A stretch of 64,000 nucleotides of DNA from Peribacillus faecalis (lineage in GTDB: Bacteria; Bacillota; Bacilli; Bacillales; DSM-1321): positions 1 to 64,000 of the forward strand of contig NZ_JACXSI010000016.1 in the NCBI RefSeq assembly GCF_014712675.1. The letters are read 5' to 3'. The notes under the pieces are model-generated. The model saw only the letters and a program-made list of their open reading frames with translations, was not told the origin of the DNA and ran no database searches. This document shows, piece by piece, positions 27,768 through 36,291 of this stretch (the stretch's first letter is position 1; every line of letters starts with the position of its first letter). A program made the translations under genes and the position numbers.

Positions 27768-29414
27768 TTAAATTAAATACACTCTCACTTCATAAGGCTG
27801 CAACATATGCTCGTCATTTACTTCTTTGTAGTTATGCAAAATAAGCTCGCCGTTTTCAATCGGCACTGTATGTTTTAGTGCTTCTTTACCGAAATTACAT
27901 AAAATAAGCGCTTTTGTTTGTTCCATTGTGCGCGTATAAGCGACAATATTCGGATGATTATTGTTTAAATACTCGTATTTTCCATAGACAAACACTTTTT
28001 CTTGTTTACGCAATGCAATCATTTTTTTGTAGAACGATAGTACGGAATCTTCATTTGTTTCTTGCTCTGCAACGTTGATTTCTTTATAATTCGGATTAAC
28101 CCCAAGCCAAGTGCGATCCCCACTTGTAAAACCGCCGAATGGAGCATCATTCCACTGCATCGGGCTTCGTCCATTATCCCGGCATGTCCTTTTCAAGATC
28201 TCGATCAGTTCATCATGCGGAACGCCTTTTTCTCGTTCAATTGCGTAAAATTTTAACATTCCGACATCATTATAATCTTCAATATTCATATAATACGCAT
28301 TTGTCATGCCGATTTCCTGGCCTTGGTAAATAAATGGCGTACCTTTCATAAAGAAGTATAGAGCACCAAGCATTTTTGCGCTTTCTTCGCGATAAAGAGT
28401 GTCATCTCCCAATGTAGAAACACTTCTTGTCAGATCGTGATTTTCAAAGAATAGAGCATTCCAGCCGTCGTTTTCTAATGTGTATTGCCAGTCGGATAAA
28501 ATTTTCATAAGCTGCTGAACGTCAACATATCCGTTTTCATACTTATTCCATAGCCTTAAATGTTCGAATTGGAAGATCATATTAAAGTAACCGTCTTCTT
28601 CTCCGACCCATTTATGTATATCTTTTAAGGAAACGCCATTCGCCTCTCCTACTGTCATTAAGTCTTTTCCTTTTATCGTCGAATCGACAAACTCACGGAG
28701 ATGCTCATCTATTCCTTCGTAATTGGACATATATGGGAAGCATTCAACATATGGTTTATTTCCTTCACTCGGCATATCCGGAAAACCAGGTTTTTTCTTA
28801 ATATGACTAATGGCATCTATTCTAAAGCCGTCAATTCCTTTATCAATCCAGCGATTCACCATATCATATAAGGCTTGGCGAACGTCAGCATTTTCCCAGT
28901 TCAAATCAGGCTGTTTCGTGGAAAACAAGTGCATATAATATTGCTTTGTTTGATTGTCCCATTCCCAAGCGGAGCCGCTGAAAATTGATTCCCAATTATT
29001 CGGTTCGGCGCCGTTTTTGCCATCAGCCCATATATACCAATCACGCTTCGGATTATTTAAGGATGATTTTGATTCGATAAACCAAGGATGTTCGTCACTC
29101 GTATGATTGAGCACAAGATCCATGATGATTTTAATTCCGCGCTTATGTGCTTCATCCAGCAGTTGATCAAAATCATCCATTGTTCCGAAGTCTTCCATAA
29201 TATCTTCATAATCGCTAATATCGTAACCATTGTCATCATTAGGAGATTTATAGACCGGGCAAAGCCAGATAACATCAATACCTAGTCCGGCTAAATAATC
29301 AAGTTTCTGAATAACACCTTGAAGATCGCCTATACCATCACCATTACTGTCATAAAAGCTTCGCGGGTATATTTGATATACAACCGCTTCTTTCCACCAA
29401 TTACTTCCCGTCAT
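27768..29414 (-). CDS. GH13 alpha-glucosidase
   Basis: A 548-residue cytoplasmic GH13 enzyme, parologous to the neighbouring MalL-like protein. Catalytic blocks are DLVLNHTSDEH, GFRIDAISHIKKKPG (nucleophile Asp), MTVGEANG (acid/base Glu) and FFENHDLTR. The Ala after FRID and the longer HIKKKPGFPDMP insertion differ from its neighbour, so the two probably differ in linkage preference (for example alpha-1,6 dextrin against alpha-1,4 maltodextrin). It follows the two permease genes on the same strand. Confidence 0.92.
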   Translation of the reverse strand: MTGSNWWKEAVVYQIYPRSFYDSNGDGIGDLQGVIQKLDYLAGLGIDVIWLCPVYKSPNDDNGYDISDYEDIMEDFGTMDDFDQLLDEAHKRGIKIIMDLVLNHTSDEHPWFIESKSSLNNPKRDWYIWADGKNGAEPNNWESIFSGSAWEWDNQTKQYYMHLFSTKQPDLNWENADVRQALYDMVNRWIDKGIDGFRIDAISHIKKKPGFPDMPSEGNKPYVECFPYMSNYEGIDEHLREFVDSTIKGKDLMTVGEANGVSLKDIHKWVGEEDGYFNMIFQFEHLRLWNKYENGYVDVQQLMKILSDWQYTLENDGWNALFFENHDLTRSVSTLGDDTLYREESAKMLGALYFFMKGTPFIYQGQEIGMTNAYYMNIEDYNDVGMLKFYAIEREKGVPHDELIEILKRTCRDNGRSPMQWNDAPFGGFTSGDRTWLGVNPNYKEINVAEQETNEDSVLSFYKKMIALRKQEKVFVYGKYEYLNNNHPNIVAYTRTMEQTKALILCNFGKEALKHTVPIENGELILHNYKEVNDEHMLQPYEVRVYLI

Positions 29415-29452
29415 TTCTCATATACCTGCTTTCTCTCATTTATGTTGAAATA

Positions 29453-30271
29453 TTATTGTTTAACAGCACCTTCTGAAACACCTTTAATGATATGTTTCTG
29501 TGCCAAAAAGTAGCCGATAATAACCGGAATAATCGCTAATGTTAATCCTGCAAGTGCTAAATGCCATTGTTTTGTATATTCGCCGAAGAAATAGAACATT
29601 TTCAGCGGAATTGTTTCCATTCCTTGCTGATTTATAACAAGAGAAGGCAATAAATAGTCATTCCAAATCCAAATTGTATTCAAAATCCCTACTGTTACAG
29701 TGATTGGCTTTAACATCGGGAAAATGATATGCCAGAAAATTTGAAAGTTAGATGCTCCGTCAATCCTAGCTGCTTCATCAACTGTTTTGGGGATACCGGA
29801 TAGAGCACCGTAAAATAAGAAAATCGATAAACTGCTACCGAAACCTAAATACATAAAAATAATCCCGATGCGATTTAGTAAATCTAATTTACCGAATATT
29901 GAAATAAGCGGAATCATAACAGATTGGAAAGGAATCAGCATCGCAGCAATAAAAATAAAGAATAGTATACTGCTGATCTTGCTCTTGTTTCGAGATAAAG
30001 CGTAAGCTGCCATTGAAGAGAAAATAATAATGATCCCAACGCTTACTACTGTAATAACTACAGAGTTTAATAAGGTTTGCAAAAAGCTCAATCTTTCAAA
30101 GGCATCATAGTAGTTTTCGAGGCTAAATGCAGCCGGAAAACTTAATGTATCCGTAAAGATTTCTTTCTTTGTTTTAAATGAGTTAACAATCATTAAATAG
30201 AAAGGAGCTAGCCATATAAGAGCCAAAATGATGCCTAATATTTCTACAAATAGTAAATACCTTCTTCTCAT
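29453..30271 (-). CDS. Sugar ABC transporter permease, MalG type
   Basis: A 272-residue inner-membrane permease with six predicted helices. The EAA loop is present as EAARIDGASNFQIFWHIIFPMLKP. It pairs with the MalF-type permease, whose stop overlaps its start region by one base. The ATP-binding subunit and binding protein are encoded upstream in the same cluster. Role: carbohydrate uptake, probably alpha-glucosides. Confidence 0.93.
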   Translation of the reverse strand: MRRRYLLFVEILGIILALIWLAPFYLMIVNSFKTKKEIFTDTLSFPAAFSLENYYDAFERLSFLQTLLNSVVITVVSVGIIIIFSSMAAYALSRNKSKISSILFFIFIAAMLIPFQSVMIPLISIFGKLDLLNRIGIIFMYLGFGSSLSIFLFYGALSGIPKTVDEAARIDGASNFQIFWHIIFPMLKPITVTVGILNTIWIWNDYLLPSLVINQQGMETIPLKMFYFFGEYTKQWHLALAGLTLAIIPVIIGYFLAQKHIIKGVSEGAVKQ

Positions 30272-31131
30272 TACATTTCTACCTCCCTTTTCTTATTGTA
30301 ATAAACTTGAATTAGTGAGATTGCCGCAACAATAATGAAGAAAATGACCGCTTTCGCAGATGCATAAGCCATTTGATTTTCGGAAAAAGCGCTTCTGAAA
30401 ATATTCATTGCAACCATTTGCGTCGAATCATATGGACCGCCTGCTGTTAAAGATAAGTTTTGGTCATATAGTTTAAAAGAATTAGATAAAGTCAAGAACA
30501 TACTTACTGTAAAGGCCGGAGCCACTAACGGAAAAATGATGTAGCGGAAACGCTGAGCAACAGTAGCTCCATCAATAGCGGCAGCTTCTAACAGCTCTGT
30601 TGGCAATCCTTCCAGATGGGCAATATAAATGATCATAATGTAACCCGCCATTTGCCAGCTCATTAAAATAACTAATCCCCAGAAGCCGGTTTCTGTTGTC
30701 GATAGCCAGCCTTGCAGTTGTTCCATGCCAATCAAATCCCCGATACTTGAAAATACTTTCAAGAAAATGAATTGCCAGATGAAACCTAAAATCAGCCCGC
30801 CGATTAAGTTCGGCATAAAGAAGATTGTCCGCAAGAAACTGCTGCTTTTAATTCTTGAAGTTACAATTAAAGCAAGACCTAAACCAATCAAATTAATCAT
30901 AATGATGGATACAACCGAAAATTTAACAGTAAATATCATTGAGTTTCTGAAATCCTCATCTTGGAATAACTCAATGTAATGCTGGAAACCGACAAAATTG
31001 TTAACCTGTATACCGTTCCAGTCTGTAAATGAATAATAAACCCCATAAAATAAAGGTATTAAAACGACAATTGATAGAGCGAGTAGAACAGGCGCTAAGA
31101 ACAGCCAATAGGATAAACTTTTTGTTCGCAT
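30271..31131 (-). CDS. Sugar ABC transporter permease, MalF type
   Basis: A 286-residue permease with six helices and an EAA motif (EAAAIDGATVAQRFRYIIFPLVAP). It is shorter than enterobacterial MalF and lacks its large periplasmic loop, as usual in Firmicutes. ATG follows AAGGAGG. A stable hairpin at 31182-31215 separates it from the binding-protein gene and may reduce expression of the permeases relative to that protein. Confidence 0.93.
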   Translation of the reverse strand: MRTKSLSYWLFLAPVLLALSIVVLIPLFYGVYYSFTDWNGIQVNNFVGFQHYIELFQDEDFRNSMIFTVKFSVVSIIMINLIGLGLALIVTSRIKSSSFLRTIFFMPNLIGGLILGFIWQFIFLKVFSSIGDLIGMEQLQGWLSTTETGFWGLVILMSWQMAGYIMIIYIAHLEGLPTELLEAAAIDGATVAQRFRYIIFPLVAPAFTVSMFLTLSNSFKLYDQNLSLTAGGPYDSTQMVAMNIFRSAFSENQMAYASAKAVIFFIIVAAISLIQVYYNKKREVEM

Positions 31132-31181
31132 CTGAATGAATGCCTCCTTGTTAAGCGTGAATACGATTACTATATAAAGCG

Positions 31182-31215
31182 CATGACACAGAAGAATTAG
31201 ATCTTCTGCGTCATG
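31182..31215 (-). other. Intercistronic hairpin between binding protein and permease genes
   Basis: CATGACACAGAAGA and TCTTCTGCGTCATG form a 14-position stem with one mismatch and a 6-base loop, with no T-run after it on the minus strand. It may stabilise the upstream binding-protein mRNA or partly terminate transcription. Confidence 0.65.
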
Positions 31216-31231
31216 TCAGTAATCATTCTAT

Positions 31232-32530
31232 TTATCTGTTTTTCTCCCAGGCTGCTTGAGTTTCAGAAACAACCTCATCCCATTTCGCTTCGCCGCTTAA
31301 ATATTTTTGAATGCTGACACCAAGTTCATTTTGTCCCCAACCTGTAGGGTATCCCATGAATGTCCAGCCAATTGTTTTGCCAGCTGTTGCATATTCGTAA
31401 ACAGCTTTAGAAAGCGGGTCGGAAATTTTGCTTACATCATAACCTTCATAAGCCGGAATAAACTTAAATTCAGTAAGGACCGCTTCTTTACCTTCTTCAG
31501 AAGTATACATCCAGTCCAAGAAATCTTTTGCAGCTTCAATTACTTTCTCATCTTTGTTGCTGTTTACACCCCAATACATTGGTACACCGACAGGGATGCT
31601 GTCTTCTTTATAACCTTCAACCGGAATTGGCAGAATGCCTACATTGCTATCAGCAAATTCTTGATCGATACCTGCGATAGAACCATACACCCAGTTACCT
31701 TGCTGAATAATCGCTACATTGCCAAGAGAGAATAACTCTTCCACTTGTTGTGAATAATCTAAGCTTACAGTTGGCTGTACAGAATATTTATTTTGAAGAT
31801 CCAACACATTTTTGAAAGCGTCTCCATAAGTGAAATCAACTTTACCGGATTCAAATGCTGTTACAACATTGCCGTCAAATTCAGGAGCAATGAACGTATT
31901 AGATAAATGCAATCCTGTTACCCATGTTTCTTTACCAGGCAATGCAAATACAGCCTTAAGTCCTAAATCTTCTTTTTTGCTGTCCAATGTTTCTACAGCT
32001 TTTACTAAATTATCATAACTTGTAATCTCTTCAGGTTTAATGCCTGCTTTTTCGAAGACTTCTTTGTTATATAGGAAGCCGTATCCTTCTTGGTTGTACG
32101 GCAATCCAAGCACTTTGCTGTCTGTTGTCACTCCGTCAAGTGTCCCATCTAAAGCAACTGCAGCCGCTTCAGTATCAGACAGATCAGCTAATGAGTCTTG
32201 CCAATCCTTTACGTCTTGAGGACCGCCGACATTGTAGATAGCCGGTTCATTGCCTGAAGCAAACTTAGATTTTAAAGCAGCACCATAATCTTCACCGCCG
32301 CCGACAGAAGTAATGTTGATTTCAATACCATCATTTAATTCTTCGTATTGTTCAGCTAAAGCTTCAAATTGGTCTTTAAACTCTACTTTGAATTGAAAAA
32401 CATCAACAACTGTCTTATCTTTGCTTTCTGACCCGCTTGACTCTTCTCCGCCAGATGAACAAGCAGCTAACAATACACTAGTTGTTAAAGCTGTTGCCAT
32501 AAGACCTGAGAATAACTTTTTCTTTCCCAT
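31232..32530 (-). CDS. Sugar-binding lipoprotein of ABC transporter (MalE-like)
   Basis: A 432-residue extracellular solute-binding protein. ATG 32530 follows GAGGGG; the longer ORF start is 17 codons upstream and lacks a ribosome site. The signal peptide ends in a lipobox, LLAACSSGGEE, so it is lipid-anchored to the outer membrane face. The mature part has the SBP type 1 fold expected for maltose/maltodextrin or isomalto-oligosaccharide binding. It is transcribed just before the permeases. Specificity for a particular sugar is not proven. Confidence 0.92.
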   Translation of the reverse strand: MGKKKLFSGLMATALTTSVLLAACSSGGEESSGSESKDKTVVDVFQFKVEFKDQFEALAEQYEELNDGIEINITSVGGGEDYGAALKSKFASGNEPAIYNVGGPQDVKDWQDSLADLSDTEAAAVALDGTLDGVTTDSKVLGLPYNQEGYGFLYNKEVFEKAGIKPEEITSYDNLVKAVETLDSKKEDLGLKAVFALPGKETWVTGLHLSNTFIAPEFDGNVVTAFESGKVDFTYGDAFKNVLDLQNKYSVQPTVSLDYSQQVEELFSLGNVAIIQQGNWVYGSIAGIDQEFADSNVGILPIPVEGYKEDSIPVGVPMYWGVNSNKDEKVIEAAKDFLDWMYTSEEGKEAVLTEFKFIPAYEGYDVSKISDPLSKAVYEYATAGKTIGWTFMGYPTGWGQNELGVSIQKYLSGEAKWDEVVSETQAAWEKNR

Positions 32531-32566
32531 TAAAAACCCCTCTTTTCGATTAAATAAATAGCGCAA

Positions 32567-32580
32567 TGAAATCGTTTGCA
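32567..32580 (-). promoter_or_regulatory. Operator-like site (MalR or cre), proximal
   Basis: Minus strand TGCAAACGATTTCA, a LacI-family/cre-type palindrome, lies 37 bases upstream of the binding-protein start. It shares TGCAAACG and TTTC with the distal site. Which regulator (local repressor or CcpA) uses it is inference. Confidence 0.5.
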
Positions 32581-32631
32581 TAAAACTTCAAAGTTAAGAA
32601 TCTATTAGGTTATGTATATAAATTCTTTTAA

Positions 32632-32656
32632 TAAAAAAATCTCTTGGAGATCTTTT
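32632..32656 (-). terminator. Intrinsic terminator after the MsmX-like ATPase gene
   Basis: AAAGATCTC and GAGATTTTT form a 9-bp stem with one G-U and a CAA loop, followed by a T-run on the minus strand. It lies between the ATPase gene and the binding-protein gene, so the latter probably has its own promoter. Confidence 0.7.
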
Positions 32657-32665
32657 TGAAATTTA

Positions 32666-32679
32666 CGAAAACGTTTGCA
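32666..32679 (-). promoter_or_regulatory. Operator-like site (MalR or cre), distal
   Basis: Minus strand TGCAAACGTTTTCG, a LacI-family/cre-type palindrome, lies 99 bases from the proximal copy and upstream of the terminator hairpin, where the ATPase transcript ends. The pair could support cooperative binding. Inference. Confidence 0.5.
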
Positions 32680-32728
32680 TTACTTACATAAAATATATCA
32701 CATGGTAATTTAATCCTCAACTATAAAA

Positions 32729-33820
32729 TTAATCTTCTATTACCAATCTATTCTCTTTTTCTTGATCGAACAAATGAACAGTATCATCTTCAAATTTTAA
32801 ATAAACCGTTGATCCAACTTCCAATGAATCGTCTGTAACCGCTTTAATAACAATTGAATGGTTTTTATTTTTTGTATGAACATACATTTCGGCACCAATA
32901 ACCTCTACTAAATCAACTGTTACTTCAAATGGTGTTTTCTCTTTGGAAATTGTAATACTTTCCGGACGAATTCCTAAGATCACATTTCTATTATTGTTTG
33001 CTTTAACCAGTTTTTGTTCTTTTTCGCTAAATGTATACGTAGCTTTGCCCTCTGTTATAATAAATTGATTTCCGGAAATTTTACCTTCAAGGAAGTTCAT
33101 GCCTGGAGAACCTATAAAGCTGGCAACAAATTTATTATTCGGTTTACGATAAACTTCTTTAGGCGTACCGATTTGTTGTATCACACCATCTTTCATAATG
33201 ACGATACGAGTTGCCATTGTCATCGCTTCTGTTTGATCGTGAGTAACGTAAATTGTTGTCGTATCCATCTTTCTGTGAAGCTTCGTTATTTCTGCTCTCA
33301 TTTGCACACGCAATTTCGCATCTAAGTTTGAAAGCGGTTCATCCATTAAGCAAATGCCGGATTGTTTTACGATAGCTCGGCCTAATGCAACACGTTGTCT
33401 TTGTCCGCCTGATAATTCTTTCGGCTTTCTTTTTAGCAAATCCGTTAATCCAAGGATTTCGGCTGCTTCTTGAACTTTTTGTACGATTTCTTTCTTAGGA
33501 ACCTTTTTGATCTTTAGTCCGAATGCCATATTATCGAACACTGTCATGTGCGGATATAATGCATAATTTTGAAAAACCATCGAAATGTCGCGATTTTTCG
33601 GTTCGACGTCATTTACCTTTTTGCCATTTATGATTAGTTCACCATCTGAAATGTTTTCTAAGCCTGCTATCATTCGCAGCATCGTCGATTTGCCGCAACC
33701 TGAAGGACCAACTAATACGAGGAATTCTTTTTCTTCAATATCAAAGCTGATATCTTTAACTGTATAGTGGTCGCTGTTGTCATATTTTTTATGAATATTT
33801 TTCAATTCAATCTTTGCCAT
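32729..33820 (-). CDS. Sugar ABC transporter ATP-binding protein, MsmX/UgpC type
   Basis: A 363-residue ATPase. Walker A is VGPSGCGKST, the signature motif LSGGQRQRVALGRA, Walker B ICLMDEPLSNLD, and the H-loop TIYVTHDQ. The C-terminal TOBE-type domain (residues about 235-363) is that of carbohydrate-uptake ATPases such as MsmX, which in Bacilli can energise several sugar importers. It probably serves the MalEFG-like transporter encoded downstream, from which a terminator separates it. Confidence 0.94.
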   Translation of the reverse strand: MAKIELKNIHKKYDNSDHYTVKDISFDIEEKEFLVLVGPSGCGKSTMLRMIAGLENISDGELIINGKKVNDVEPKNRDISMVFQNYALYPHMTVFDNMAFGLKIKKVPKKEIVQKVQEAAEILGLTDLLKRKPKELSGGQRQRVALGRAIVKQSGICLMDEPLSNLDAKLRVQMRAEITKLHRKMDTTTIYVTHDQTEAMTMATRIVIMKDGVIQQIGTPKEVYRKPNNKFVASFIGSPGMNFLEGKISGNQFIITEGKATYTFSEKEQKLVKANNNRNVILGIRPESITISKEKTPFEVTVDLVEVIGAEMYVHTKNKNHSIVIKAVTDDSLEVGSTVYLKFEDDTVHLFDQEKENRLVIED

Positions 33821-34150
33821 CCCTTTGCCTCCTGCAATATTTTCCTAAATGCAAATATTCATTTAAGTATTTCAATTCTAACGATTATTTTCATATTTTG
33901 CAATATATTTCCTCGCATTCTATAGATTATCATAATTACGCTCCTTTATTTCCAGTTAATGTATTAAAATGAGCTATATTTAGTGAAAATAATAGCATTT
34001 TTACAATACGCACCTAGAACGAAATGAGACAGGTACTTATCCAACTTCATGAAGATAATTTCGTCTGAGAGCGTTTCTACAACACACTAAATATTGGATA
34101 TTTAATTTAAATCTTGCTACTCAATTATACTTTTCTATGATAATATAGTA
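33821..34150. other. Divergent intergenic region
   Basis: About 330 bases between the minus-strand ATPase gene and the plus-strand recombinase. It is AT-rich and no gene is recognised. It should hold the two divergent promoters, but no strong pair of elements is evident by eye. Confidence 0.35.
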
Positions 34151-34179
34151 AGTAAAGATAATTAGGTATTATCTTTACT
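34151..34179. repeat. 11-7-11 inverted repeat upstream of the tyrosine recombinase
   Basis: AGTAAAGATAA (34151-34161) and TTATCTTTACT (34169-34179) are perfect inverted 11-base arms around a 7-base centre, 42 bases before the recombinase start. This geometry resembles a tyrosine-recombinase core site; it could also be an operator. No second copy was found in the window. Confidence 0.6.
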
Positions 34180-34221
34180 TTACATAATACTATTATAGTT
34201 ATACTAACAGGAGATTATGGG

Positions 34222-35340
34222 ATGAATGATTTATCGGTATTAAATCAACTAACTAATGAGAATTACTTATTGGACTTGCAGAACAATTTAGAGCAGCGTC
34301 GCCTGCTTGATGAAAATAGAAATTTAACACTGGCCGATTGCAGCGAGCAAGACTTTTTGGAAATCTTCTTTATGGAAAAAATCTTTACCCCTGATAAAAA
34401 GCTTTCTGCTCATACGATTAAAGCATACCGCTCGGATGCAAAAACATTATTGCTGTTTATGATCGACCACTCCCTTTCCTTCCGTGATATCGGTTTTCCG
34501 GAAGTGAAGGCTTATAATAAATATATTAAAGAAAAATATGCGGCTAAATCGGCTATTCGTAAATTGGAGTTCTTTCGTCGTTTATTGGACTTTGGCTATG
34601 AATCACAATTTTATAAAGCTCACCTTTCAACCTGGATTCAAAAGCCGTCTGCAAAAAAAGGACACTATATAATAGAAGAAACTCGAACAGAAACGAGTCA
34701 AACTAGAGTTCAGGTGCGAGAATTGAATCAAAGAGATGCCGAATATTTAATATCTTGTTTTCCAAAAGTGGTTAAATCAGAAACAAATCGCGAGCAGCTT
34801 GAAATTCGCAATTTATTGATTGGCTACCTCCTCTACACGACCGGCCTGCGAGCTAATGAATTGTTAAGCTTGAATTGGGGAAGTTTCCGCTATAATCGAC
34901 AAGGCTATCTGTATGTTGATGTAATCGGGAAAGGAAACAAACCGCGGACGATTCCGATTAAAGAGGAAACAGAGCAGTTGTTGTTTAAGTATCGAAGAAG
35001 TTTAGGAGAGCCTGTTGAAATCGATACATACGATGTCAGCCCGCTTTTCTTCTCCTTATATAATCGAAAAGACTTGCTTCAGCACAAAAAGCGGCTAACT
35101 TATCCGAGTTTGTATAAAATCGTTAAAGAAGCTGTGCAACTAGCTGGTAAACAACAGCAAGTATCACCGCACTGGTTCCGTCATACATTTGTGACAATGA
35201 TGCTTGAAAATGATGTACCGCTTGCGATCGTCAAAGATATGGCTGGACATTCTGATATTTCTACAACCAATATTTATTTGGAAAGAATCAATCAAGATAA
35301 TACACATGTTCATTTGCAGAAAGTGAGTATGTTTCGGTAA
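34222..35340 (+). CDS. Tyrosine recombinase/integrase
   Basis: A 372-residue Xer-like recombinase. The N-terminal SAM-like core-binding domain spans roughly residues 40-140 and the catalytic domain about 165-365. Catalytic residues are visible: Arg210 (TTGLRANELL), Lys near 237-240 (IGKGNKPRT), His317 and Arg320 (PHWFRHTF), His343 (MAGHSDIS) and Tyr352. No phage or transposon genes adjoin it. Role might be element integration, resolution or inversion. It does not closely resemble XerC, XerD or XerS by eye. A core-like inverted repeat lies 42 bases upstream. GGAGA precedes the ATG. Confidence 0.9.
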   Translation: MNDLSVLNQLTNENYLLDLQNNLEQRRLLDENRNLTLADCSEQDFLEIFFMEKIFTPDKKLSAHTIKAYRSDAKTLLLFMIDHSLSFRDIGFPEVKAYNKYIKEKYAAKSAIRKLEFFRRLLDFGYESQFYKAHLSTWIQKPSAKKGHYIIEETRTETSQTRVQVRELNQRDAEYLISCFPKVVKSETNREQLEIRNLLIGYLLYTTGLRANELLSLNWGSFRYNRQGYLYVDVIGKGNKPRTIPIKEETEQLLFKYRRSLGEPVEIDTYDVSPLFFSLYNRKDLLQHKKRLTYPSLYKIVKEAVQLAGKQQQVSPHWFRHTFVTMMLENDVPLAIVKDMAGHSDISTTNIYLERINQDNTHVHLQKVSMFR

Positions 35341-35456
35341 GACAGACCATCACCAGTCCTCTTTGGTGAAGTACAGATCCTTTGCTAAGATGCCAATCGG
35401 AGATGATTACAATCATAATTGTTTCTCCAATCAAAAATTTTACACTTAAGAAGTTG

Positions 35457-35488
35457 AAAAGCTGTCCGTCTATATTCGGACAGCTTTT
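35457..35488 (+). terminator. Intrinsic terminator after the recombinase
   Basis: AAAAGCTGTCCG and CGGACAGCTTTT form a perfect 12-bp stem with an 8-base loop and T-run. It lies about 115 bases past the recombinase stop. Confidence 0.85.
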
Positions 35489-35623
35489 TATCAACACAAC
35501 AGGATTATTCTCGTACAGTTTCGTTAGCTGCTATCTGCCAAAATCCACAACTTCCCCTTTTTAATTGTAATAATTCTTCTCATTATCATCTCCACCTTTC
35601 ATTTATTTTTCATCAAGTTTCAC

Positions 35624-35776
35624 TTACCAGAAGAAGCCGCTTTTAACCACTTTCAGATAATTCTCATCTCTAAGCTTTTCAATTTTTTCATGCTGTAATC
35701 CCTCTTTAGTCATAAAATCATTAGAGACTTTATTTAATTTAAGTGTCACAGTAAAAAACAATAAATTTAATGTCAT
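35624..35776 (-). CDS. yrzI: YrzI family small protein
   Basis: A 50-residue protein, MTLNLLFFTVTLKLNKVSN at the N-terminus and ending ...VVKSGFFW. The MTLNLxFFTVTxK start is characteristic of the YrzI family of Bacillus. AAAGGAGGTGAT, an almost ideal ribosome site, precedes the ATG by seven bases. It lies last of three short minus-strand ORFs, each with a good ribosome site, recalling the yrzI small-peptide operon of Bacillus subtilis. Function in this organism is unknown. Confidence 0.8.
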   Translation of the reverse strand: MTLNLLFFTVTLKLNKVSNDFMTKEGLQHEKIEKLRDENYLKVVKSGFFW

Positions 35777-35792
35777 GGTATATCACCTCCTT

Positions 35793-35864
35793 TCAATGAA
35801 ATATAAATAAACCGCAAGAAAGAATCCTGCGGCTTTGAATTAGTGCTGTCATACAAGAAGGCAT
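35793..35864 (-). CDS. Putative 23-residue peptide upstream of yrzI
   Basis: ATG 35864 follows AAAAAAGGGG and opens a 23-codon frame (MPSCMTALIQSRRILSCGLF then IFH) ending at 35793, 16 bases before the yrzI start. The stop overlaps the yrzI ribosome site region. A hairpin (35809-35836) lies within it. Being short, it could be chance, but its position and spacing match a small-peptide operon. Confidence 0.35.
   Translation of the reverse strand: MPSCMTALIQSRRILSCGLFIFH
35809..35836 (-). repeat. Hairpin with shared GCCGCAGGA motif, copy 1
   Basis: CCGCA and TGCGG form the stem core, extended by flanking A/T pairs. On the minus strand it contains GCCGCAGGA, also found in the other hairpin at 35892-35919, and is followed by a T-rich stretch. 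Confidence 0.6.
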
Positions 35865-35891
35865 ACTAACCCCTTTTTTAAGCATAACAAA

Positions 35892-35919
35892 GCCGCAGAA
35901 AACAACATTCTCCTGCGGC
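35892..35919 (-). repeat. Hairpin with shared GCCGCAGGA motif, copy 2
   Basis: GCCGCAG and CTGCGGC form a 7-bp stem with a 14-base loop; on the minus strand it is followed by TTTGTTAT. It lies just past the 27-residue ORF and could be a terminator or mRNA stability element. Confidence 0.6.
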
Positions 35920-35952
35920 CGAAATGTTTATAATTAATAAAAGTGTTTTTCA

Positions 35953-36036
35953 TTAACAAACTATACGATCCACAAAGGTCGAATGTATTTTTATGAAGTT
36001 ATATTTTTTGATTAAAGTTCTTGCCAGTGCTTTCAT
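35953..36036 (-). CDS. Putative 27-residue basic peptide, first ORF of the yrzI locus
   Basis: ATG 36036 follows AAAGGAGGTCGAAG with normal spacing and opens a 27-codon frame (MKALARTLIKKYNFIK..., ending RIVC). The N-terminal half is basic and amphipathic. A promoter with -35 TTTACA and -10 TACAAT lies just upstream. The strong ribosome site makes this better supported than most such short frames. I recognise no family. Confidence 0.5.
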   Translation of the reverse strand: MKALARTLIKKYNFIKIHSTFVDRIVC

Positions 36037-36076
36037 TTTCTTCGACCTCCTTTGATTAATTTTTCTTACATTGATT

Positions 36077-36105
36077 ATTGTATATTCATTTCCGTTATTT
36101 GTAAA
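36077..36105 (-). promoter_or_regulatory. Sigma-A promoter of the yrzI small-peptide locus
   Basis: Minus strand -35 TTTACA (36100-36105), 17-base spacer and -10 TACAAT (36077-36082), about 40 bases upstream of the first small ORF. Confidence 0.6.
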
Positions 36106-36291
36106 TAGTGTTTTTGGAAATTAAAAAATAATTTTACTTATCTATCATAAAATAATTAGCGTTTACACTAATATATCTTCAAATAATCTTCATTATCGAT
36201 TCCAAAATACGACAATTGTGTTGAAATATCCCTAATTACTATTATACTTAGTTAATAAGTTACAAATTTTTCATATTTATAGGAGGTTAAA

